Source: Neptunitalea lumnitzerae (GTDB lineage Bacteria > Bacteroidota > Bacteroidia > Flavobacteriales > Flavobacteriaceae). Taken from it: a stretch of DNA of 64,000 nt. A program made the position numbers and the translations under genes. The notes beneath the pieces were generated by a model, which had not been told where the DNA came from, did no database searches, and saw only the letters and a list, made by a program, of their open reading frames with translations. Positions 58,369 through 64,000 of this stretch are shown in pieces (within the stretch, counting starts at the first letter, position 1; the number at the start of each line of letters is the position of its first letter). The stretch covers positions 1 to 64,000 of the forward strand of contig NZ_BRVO01000001.1 of assembly GCF_027924185.1 (NCBI RefSeq), read 5' to 3'.

Positions 58369-58806
58369 ATGGCAACCCAACAAAGTTTTTTAACAGCTGA
58401 GGAAGAAAAAGAGGTGATTGATGCTATTAAAGAAGCTGAATTAAACACCTCTGGAGAAATTAGAGTACATATTGAAAAAGGAACTGACACCCCTTTAGAA
58501 GAACGTGCAAAAGAGGTTTTTGAGCTTTTAGAAATGCACAAAACCCAACTTAAAAATGGTGTTTTAGTGTACATTGCCATAGAAAAGCACAGCTTTTACA
58601 TTTGTGGAGACGAAGGCATTAATACCCTTGTAGCTGATAATTTTTGGGATAGCACCAAAGAAATTATGCTACAAAACTTTAAACAAGGTTTATTTAAAGA
58701 AGGTATTGTTGCCGGAATTTTAAAAGCAGGTGAGCAGCTAAAAGTTCATTTCCCATACCAGGATGACGACATTAATGAATTACCCGATGAAATTTCTAAA
58801 CTATAA
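58369..58806 (+). CDS. TPM-domain protein (cytoplasmic type)
   Basis: 145 residues, a TPM_phosphatase domain without a signal peptide. LTAEEEKEVIDAIKEAELNTSGEIRVHIE, MHKTQLKNGVLVYIAIEKHSFYICGDEGI and FKQGLFKEGIVAGILKAGEQL are family blocks. The activity of this domain is not settled. It lies 5 bp after lemA. The downstream gene starts 4 bp after its stop. Confidence 0.88.
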   Translation: MATQQSFLTAEEEKEVIDAIKEAELNTSGEIRVHIEKGTDTPLEERAKEVFELLEMHKTQLKNGVLVYIAIEKHSFYICGDEGINTLVADNFWDSTKEIMLQNFKQGLFKEGIVAGILKAGEQLKVHFPYQDDDINELPDEISKL

Positions 58807-58810
58807 CAGC

Positions 58811-59635
58811 ATGAAACAATTTTTTAAAATAGCCTGTTATTGGTTTTTATTATTTATTTCGGTTACCGCCTACGGGCAATATGATATACCAGAAAAACCT
58901 TCTGGAAGCAAACAAACAAGTGTTTATGATTATGCAGACATTCTACAACCCAGAGAAGAAAATGCATTAAAAAATAAACTTTTACGGTATGCCGATACCA
59001 CCTCTACCCAAATAGTAATTGTAACTATTAAATCTTTAAAAGGAGAAAACATTGGTTTATTAACTCCTAAATGGGCACAAGAATGGGGTATTGGGCAAAA
59101 AGGCAAAGACAATGGTATTCTTATTTTACTATCTGAACAAGACAGAGAAATTTGGATATCTCCAGGATACGAGGCAGAGCAAAAACTTACCGCAGGTATT
59201 AACGGAGAAATTATTAGAAACTACATTTTACCACAGTTTAAAAGAGGCGATTATTACGCAGGTTTAAACAACGGTACCGATGCTATTTTTAAAGTTTTAA
59301 ACGGCACCTTTGTAAATGACAACCCTAGAGGTAACGTACCTCCTCAAAAATATATAGGCCTTATTTTTGCCATTATATTTATTATTATCATTCTGCTATT
59401 AAACAGAAGAAACCGTGGAGGTGGCGGAGGAAACGGCGGAAGAAGATCGTCTACCCTTACCGACATTATTATTTTAAGTAGCCTTGGAAGAGGCTTTGGC
59501 AGCGGCGGAGGTTACTCTGGCGGTGGCGGCGGTTTTGGCGGCGGAGGCTTTGGAGGAGGCTTCGGCGGCGGAGGCTTTGGAGGAGGCTTCGGCGGCGGCG
59601 GATTCTCTGGTGGCGGAGCCGGAGGTAGTTGGTAA
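58811..59635 (+). CDS. TPM-domain (YgcG-like) protein with glycine-rich tail
   Basis: About 274 residues from the ATG at 58811, which gives a signal peptide (MKQFFKIACYWFLLFISVTAYGQ). The frame is open from 58763, overlapping the previous gene, but that extension lacks export features. The TPM domain spans about 30-165 (VYDYADILQPREENALKNKLLRY). A membrane helix at about 180-200 follows, then a tail of GGG/GFGGGGFGGG repeats. It is the YgcG arrangement, probably acting at the inner membrane with LemA. Confidence 0.9.
   Translation: MKQFFKIACYWFLLFISVTAYGQYDIPEKPSGSKQTSVYDYADILQPREENALKNKLLRYADTTSTQIVIVTIKSLKGENIGLLTPKWAQEWGIGQKGKDNGILILLSEQDREIWISPGYEAEQKLTAGINGEIIRNYILPQFKRGDYYAGLNNGTDAIFKVLNGTFVNDNPRGNVPPQKYIGLIFAIIFIIIILLLNRRNRGGGGGNGGRRSSTLTDIIILSSLGRGFGSGGGYSGGGGGFGGGGFGGGFGGGGFGGGFGGGGFSGGGAGGSW
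59541..59594 (+). repeat. perfect 27-bp tandem repeat, two copies
   Basis: The 27-bp unit starting GCGGAGGCTTTGG occupies 59541-59567 and is repeated exactly at 59568-59594, followed by a partial third unit. It encodes Gly-Phe-rich GFGGGFGGG units in the C-terminal tail of the TPM protein, in an unusually GC-rich patch. Confidence 0.95.
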
Positions 59636-59653
59636 ACCATAAAATTGAAACAT

Positions 59654-59684
59654 AAAAAAAGCAGCACTGAGTGCTGCTTTTTTA
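59654..59684. terminator. bidirectional terminator between the TPM gene and the TonB-dependent protein
   Basis: Stem AAAAAGCAGCACT/AGTGCTGCTTTTT around 59656-59682 has A and T tails and separates convergent genes. Confidence 0.85.
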
Positions 59685-59702
59685 GTATTAAAGACTTTTC
59701 TA

Positions 59703-62483
59703 TTAATGCATTCTAAAATGATTATTGCTTTTTCTTTTACCTCCAAACATCTCAAGATTGTAGGTTAACGAGAACATTACATATCTTTTCAACACCGTAT
59801 TTTCTTCATCTACAATAGCGGTAGGTGTAATGTTTCTGGTAGTACTCAGATTTTGGTCTAAAATATCATACACCTTTACTTTTGCTAACAGCTTTTTGTC
59901 TAAAAAGTAATACCCTAAACTAGTATTCCACAGGTAAAAATCCTTTCGGAAACCATCTGCAATATTAGAATTATATGTGTACCCAAAATCATTACCCCAA
60001 ACTAAGTTTGCAGGCCAATATAAGGTAGTTTCTACACGTCCTCTATGGGTATAATTACTACGTTCATCAATTACATAGTTCTGGTAGCTTGTATTATAAT
60101 AATTAAACTCATAGCTAGGTTCTACAGAAAAGAAATCAGTTATTTCATAGGTAAGCGAAGCACTAGGTGTTAACTGCCAACCAGAAGACTCATACAACTC
60201 TGCATTGGTTAAACCCTTACTCTTGTTTTGGTTCAACCTCATCCCTAAGCGGTAACGCAAGCTCTTGTTATCTTCCTTTTTCTGCTTATTAATACTAAAA
60301 CCAGCGTACCAGTTATAAACATCACTTAAGTTTTGATAGGTAGTAGTTGCTCTGTTAGCATCATCATACACAGTAGACCCCACTATTTGATCTTGAAAAT
60401 AAGAACCTCCTGCATACATAAAGAAACCACTACGTGTAGACCAATCATAATTATTAAAATTAAAATATAAATTATGTCTTCTAGAAGGTTTTAAATCTTC
60501 ATTACCAATAATTGTATTTAACGGATTAGCTAAGTTAGCCACTGGTAATATTTGCTGAGCAGAAGGTAACGATACATTATACCTATAGTTTGTCCATATA
60601 GACTTAGATTTACCCATACGCACATTTAAACGAGCACTTACTTTAGGAAACACATAGTTTTTATCTAAACGGGTAGTTTGCCCAATGTACAATGAAGTAT
60701 TATTAAAGTCAACAATTTCTGTACCCACATCTAAAGACCCACGTAATTTGCTTTTTCTTAAACTTAAAGACAGTTCTGGGCTGAAAGTATTTCTGGTAGA
60801 TTCATAATAATTAGATTGCTCAGCATTTAAATCGCTATAGCTACCAGATGTATCATTAAAGTCATACGTATTCCTACTATCAACATTATTTGCATACGTA
60901 TAATCCATACCAAAGCCTAATCGTAAAGAGTCTGCTATAGGTTCTCTGTAAGACACCCCAACTGTATATTCATCGTTATCTCCATTATCAAAACGGTTCT
61001 GATTACGAATGTCTGCCGGATCTCCCGTCTCATAAAAATACGTTTCTGAATTGGTTACAAGGTCAGACTCTGTTTTACTATTATCATTTTCAAACCTAAA
61101 ACTTAATCCTCTACCCTTCTTTTGGAAACTCTTATATAAAAACAACTCGTTACTAAATGATGAAGTATTTCTTTGTTCAAAAGAATTATTAAAACTCTCA
61201 TTCAAAATATCACCATCTGTATTCGTTGTATTTTGTATCTGCGAATAGTTATTCTCATTCACTCCATTATTATACTTAGGATTCAAATAAATAGAGAATG
61301 TTGAATCTACTTTAATCTCAATATCTGTACTTACATTGTGCCCTCTACTGTAGTTATCTGTAGTATACTCAGAAGCTGTAATTGTAGTTCTATCTGGTAA
61401 TAAATTTTCAGTATTGGTTCTATTAACGTTATCAGTATTCGTTTCGGTAAAATAATATGTTACACTAGGCTCTACCAACTCTTTCCCATACACATCGGCA
61501 TAATTTAAACCAATCATATTAGATTGAGTAATACCCGTATTACCACCAAAGCTATTTCCGTTAATACTAAAAGACCCATCAGAATTCACCCATAAAGATT
61601 GGCTTCTACCACCTCCCATGTTATCAAAAATATCATCCATAGAAAACCCTATAGAGTTGATATTATTAGAAGAGCCTAACACACTTATTTTCCGGTCTCC
61701 TTTAAAGGTATTAAACAACAAACTACTCTCATACCTATCATCAGTACCATACCCAGCGGTAGCCTTTCCAAAAAGCCCTTTATTCTTATCCTCTTCTATA
61801 GTAAGATTAATGGTTTTCTCCTCGGCACTAGCATCATCACCAGATAATTGTTCTTCTTTGGTTTTAGTATCGGTAACCTGAATTTTCTTTATCAAATCAG
61901 CAGGTAAATTTTGTGTAGCAATTTTACCGTCACTACCAAAAAACGGCTTTCCATTAACCAAGATATTATTTACTTCTTTACCGTTCACGGTAATAGTACC
62001 ATCAGAAGTTACATCTACTCCGGGTAATTGCTTTAATAAGGTTTCTACATTAGAATCGGGTGCAACTTTAAAAGAGCTTGCGTTAAACTCTAGGGTATCT
62101 GCCTTTACGGTAATAGGAGTAGCCTCGGCTGTAACACTTACCCCATCTAACTCAAATGCCATTGGCGCCAAAGCTATGGTACCAGCATTTATAACGGGCT
62201 TGTTTAACTGAATTTCTTTTCGGTAAGTTTCATAACCGTTGTAAGTAACAACTAACCTAACCGCTAGTTGTTTGGTTTTAAACTCCAGATTAAAATTACC
62301 AGTAGTTCCTGTAACGGTATAATTGATTAATGTACTGTCTGCCAAGGTTTGAGCAAACACGGTAGCAGAAGCAAGATCCTGCTCATTCTCATCTTTTACA
62401 TTTCCTGTTATCTTGTAATCTTGTGCATTTAAGGCATGAAAAGCACATAGAAAAAACAGCAAAAAGTATGTGACTTTTTTCAT
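59703..62483 (-). CDS. TonB-dependent outer-membrane beta-barrel protein
   Basis: 926 residues with signal peptide MKKVTYFLLFFLCAFHALNAQ. An N-terminal carboxypeptidase-D-like domain (KITGNVKDENEQDLASATVF) comes next, then a plug-like region with DSNVETLLKQLPGVDVTSDGTITVNGK and ILVNGKPFFG. The large barrel (OMP_b-brl_3 type) follows from about 380 to the end. It is not of the SusC branch and has no SusD partner, so its cargo is unknown. Members resemble secreted-protein or metal-related TonB receptors. It stands alone, and its 5' region carries the inverted repeat at 62485-62541. Confidence 0.88.
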   Translation of the reverse strand: MKKVTYFLLFFLCAFHALNAQDYKITGNVKDENEQDLASATVFAQTLADSTLINYTVTGTTGNFNLEFKTKQLAVRLVVTYNGYETYRKEIQLNKPVINAGTIALAPMAFELDGVSVTAEATPITVKADTLEFNASSFKVAPDSNVETLLKQLPGVDVTSDGTITVNGKEVNNILVNGKPFFGSDGKIATQNLPADLIKKIQVTDTKTKEEQLSGDDASAEEKTINLTIEEDKNKGLFGKATAGYGTDDRYESSLLFNTFKGDRKISVLGSSNNINSIGFSMDDIFDNMGGGRSQSLWVNSDGSFSINGNSFGGNTGITQSNMIGLNYADVYGKELVEPSVTYYFTETNTDNVNRTNTENLLPDRTTITASEYTTDNYSRGHNVSTDIEIKVDSTFSIYLNPKYNNGVNENNYSQIQNTTNTDGDILNESFNNSFEQRNTSSFSNELFLYKSFQKKGRGLSFRFENDNSKTESDLVTNSETYFYETGDPADIRNQNRFDNGDNDEYTVGVSYREPIADSLRLGFGMDYTYANNVDSRNTYDFNDTSGSYSDLNAEQSNYYESTRNTFSPELSLSLRKSKLRGSLDVGTEIVDFNNTSLYIGQTTRLDKNYVFPKVSARLNVRMGKSKSIWTNYRYNVSLPSAQQILPVANLANPLNTIIGNEDLKPSRRHNLYFNFNNYDWSTRSGFFMYAGGSYFQDQIVGSTVYDDANRATTTYQNLSDVYNWYAGFSINKQKKEDNKSLRYRLGMRLNQNKSKGLTNAELYESSGWQLTPSASLTYEITDFFSVEPSYEFNYYNTSYQNYVIDERSNYTHRGRVETTLYWPANLVWGNDFGYTYNSNIADGFRKDFYLWNTSLGYYFLDKKLLAKVKVYDILDQNLSTTRNITPTAIVDEENTVLKRYVMFSLTYNLEMFGGKRKSNNHFRMH

Positions 62484-62484
62484 A

Positions 62485-62541
62485 AAATTTGTTGGCTATT
62501 TTCGATTGATGATTAATTTTGACGAAAATAGCTACAAATTT
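62485..62541. promoter_or_regulatory. long inverted repeat abutting the TonB-dependent protein start codon
   Basis: The left arm 62485-62504 and right arm 62523-62541 pair as AAATTTGT ... GCTATTTTCG against CGAAAATAGC ... ACAAATTT. There is one mismatch and one extra base. An 18-nt spacer separates them. The ATG at 62483 is only 1-2 nt away, so the RNA hairpin would cover the translation start region. An operator reading is equally possible. Confidence 0.65.
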
Positions 62542-62619
62542 CACGCCATACTGTTAACCTCTGTTATTTAAGATATGTTTAACATGGTGTTAAAACCCAA
62601 AAACAACGTTAACAGCTTC

Positions 62620-63924
62620 TTATTTTTTTCTGAAATATACATCTATAGGAACCCCAGTAAAATCAAACTCCTCTCTAAGCTTATTTTCAATAAAACGCTT
62701 ATAAGGGTCTTTTACATACTGCGGTAGGTTCGCAAAAAATGCAAATTGTGGTACAGGGGTTGGCAACTGCGTACAGAATTTAATTTTGATGTATTTACCC
62801 TTTACTGCCGGTGGAGGATAATTCTCTATCACAGGCAACATAAACTCGTTTAGCTTACTAGTTGGCACACGCTTAGATCTGTTCTTGTAAACTTCAACAG
62901 CAGTTTCAATAGCTTTGTAAATACGTTGTTTTGTAAGTGCCGACATAAAGATAATTGGTACATCTGTAAACGGAGCTATTTCTCTTTGAATTTGCTTTTC
63001 AAACTCTTTAGCAGAATTGGTATCTTTCTCAACCAAATCCCACTTATTTACTAATATAACAACTCCCTTACGGTTACGTTGAGCCAACCAAAATATATTG
63101 GTATCCTGACCTTCAAAACCTCTAGTAGCATCTAACACTAATAAACAAACATCAGCATGCTCAATAGCTCTTACCGAACGCATTACTGAATAAAATTCTA
63201 AATCTTCCTTTACCTTAGCTTTACGTCTAATACCTGCAGTATCAATTAGGTTAAACTCAAAGCCAAAGCGGTTGTATTTTGTATCGTTACTATCTCTAGT
63301 TGTACCAGCAATATCTGTAACAATATATCTATCTTCACCAATAAGTGCATTAATAAAAGAAGACTTCCCAGCATTAGGTCTACCCACAACAGCAAAACGA
63401 GGTAATTCACTAATTTCCTCTTCTTCTTTCTCTGGTAATGCTGCTACCACAGCATCTAACAAGTCTCCGGTACCACTACCATTAATACTTGAAATGGTAT
63501 AATACTCTCCTAACCCTAACGAATAGAATTCTAATGCATCTGCTTCTCTCTTAGCTGTATCAACTTTATTAACCGCTAAAAAAATAGGCTTCTCTACCTT
63601 TCTAAGTAAATTTGCCACATCTTCATCTAAACCAGTTACACCTGCCTCTGCATCTACTACAAAAACAATAGCATCTGCTTCATCAATAGCTAATTCTACT
63701 TGTTTATCAATTTCTTGCTCAAAAACATCATCACTTCCTACTACATACCCTCCAGTATCAATAATAGAAAACTCCCTACCGTTCCAATCGGTTTTACCGT
63801 AATGTCTATCTCTGGTAACACCACTAACGGCGTCTACAATAGCCTCTCTACGCTTTATTAATCTATTAAAAAGCGTTGACTTACCAACATTTGGTCTACC
63901 TACTATAGCTACTATACAACTCAT
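62620..63924 (-). CDS. der: ribosome-assembly GTPase Der
   Basis: 434 residues with two tandem GTPase domains and a KH-like C-terminal domain. Domain 1 has [18 protein letters not shown] and NKVD. Domain 2 has [18 protein letters not shown] and NKWD. The C-terminal part (about 350-434) ends in [13 protein letters not shown]. It acts in 50S subunit assembly. The start is within the window, with a promoter candidate at 63944-63977. Confidence 0.97.
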   Translation of the reverse strand: MSCIVAIVGRPNVGKSTLFNRLIKRREAIVDAVSGVTRDRHYGKTDWNGREFSIIDTGGYVVGSDDVFEQEIDKQVELAIDEADAIVFVVDAEAGVTGLDEDVANLLRKVEKPIFLAVNKVDTAKREADALEFYSLGLGEYYTISSINGSGTGDLLDAVVAALPEKEEEEISELPRFAVVGRPNAGKSSFINALIGEDRYIVTDIAGTTRDSNDTKYNRFGFEFNLIDTAGIRRKAKVKEDLEFYSVMRSVRAIEHADVCLLVLDATRGFEGQDTNIFWLAQRNRKGVVILVNKWDLVEKDTNSAKEFEKQIQREIAPFTDVPIIFMSALTKQRIYKAIETAVEVYKNRSKRVPTSKLNEFMLPVIENYPPPAVKGKYIKIKFCTQLPTPVPQFAFFANLPQYVKDPYKRFIENKLREEFDFTGVPIDVYFRKK

Positions 63925-63943
63925 CTGCTTAAAAAATTAACTG

Positions 63944-63977
63944 CAAAGGTACTATAAAGATTGTTACTAAAAAACAA
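63944..63977 (-). promoter_or_regulatory. candidate promoter of der
   Basis: The minus strand has TACCTTTG (63951-63944), matching TAnnTTTG, 20 bp before the ATG. A TTG at 63977-63975 lies 23 nt upstream, a little longer than the 20-nt spacing seen elsewhere in the window. Confidence 0.45.
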
Positions 63978-64000
63978 AACAATACCTACACCCCAATAAT

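Noticed and set aside
59474-59755. Ala/Ser-repeat antisense frame opposite the TPM tail
   Set aside because: It mirrors the Gly/Phe repeat of the real gene on the other strand and has no independent support.
1-64000. CRISPR array, prophage, integrative element or toxin-antitoxin system
   Set aside because: I saw no regularly spaced repeats, cas, integrase, transposase or phage structural genes. The two tRNA-Val genes are intact and show no adjacent integrase or direct-repeat attachment site.

Overview
The window is a chromosomal segment of an AT-rich Bacteroidota genome, most likely a marine or otherwise free-living member of the Flavobacteriaceae. Evidence for this: a SusC/SusD pair with lipoprotein glycosidases, a short primary sigma factor of the Bacteroidota type, a T9SS-exported adhesin, a GSCFA protein, several exact Bacteroidota -7 promoter boxes (TAnnTTTG), and a long-form urocanate hydratase. 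The genus cannot be resolved from the sequence. No CRISPR array, prophage, integrase, insertion sequence or replication origin is visible.

Layout: 1-310, a terminator and two identical tRNA-Val(UAC) genes. 375-3529 (minus), an exbB-exbD-tonB-like energy-transduction operon ending in folC. 3678-6296 (minus), an NhaD-type Na+/H+ antiporter with a Glu/Leu/Phe/Val dehydrogenase. 6484-8780, anmK (minus) diverging from an acyl-CoA dehydrogenase (plus). 9151-15047 (plus), gltB-gltD. 15194-19345 (minus), an oxidative pentose-phosphate operon rpiB-gnd-zwf-pgl. 19479-22484 (minus), an MBL-fold hydrolase, a YeiH-like transporter and a LysR regulator.

22589-36043 (minus) is the main accessory region, a polysaccharide utilization locus (PUL). 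In transcription order it holds a membrane-spanning sensor/LuxR-HTH regulator, SusC, SusD, two GH144-like glucanase lipoproteins, a periplasmic esterase-like hydrolase and a GH3 beta-glucosidase. The enzyme set points to beta-1,2-glucan as substrate, which is an inference. The 230-bp gap before susC contains a perfect 9-bp direct repeat with an 11-bp period, just upstream of a -7 box. This fits an activator site for the adjacent regulator. A 14-bp perfect hairpin separates susCD from the enzyme genes.

36186-40172 (plus) holds rpoD, rpe, a lone lipoprotein sulfatase and a small exported protein. 40250-43267 (minus) holds a PLP-dependent deaminase-like enzyme, a LysM glucosaminidase and hemL. 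43425-48152 (plus) is a 1575-residue T9SS adhesin. 48271-50436 (plus) is a 55-residue Cys-rich DUF5522-like gene followed by hutU. 50491-53650 contains small envelope proteins, a rhodanese and a GSCFA protein. 53712-56324 (minus) is alaS. 56451-59635 (plus) is an M23 peptidase-MerR-LemA-TPM-TPM cluster. 59703-62483 (minus) is a TonB-dependent outer-membrane protein with a long inverted repeat abutting its start codon. 62620-63924 (minus) is der.

Most of the window is ordinary core genome. The items most worth a second look are the PUL with its putative operator and hairpin, the Cys-rich mini-gene before hutU, the inverted repeat at the 62483 start codon, and the dyad overlapping the lysR start codon.
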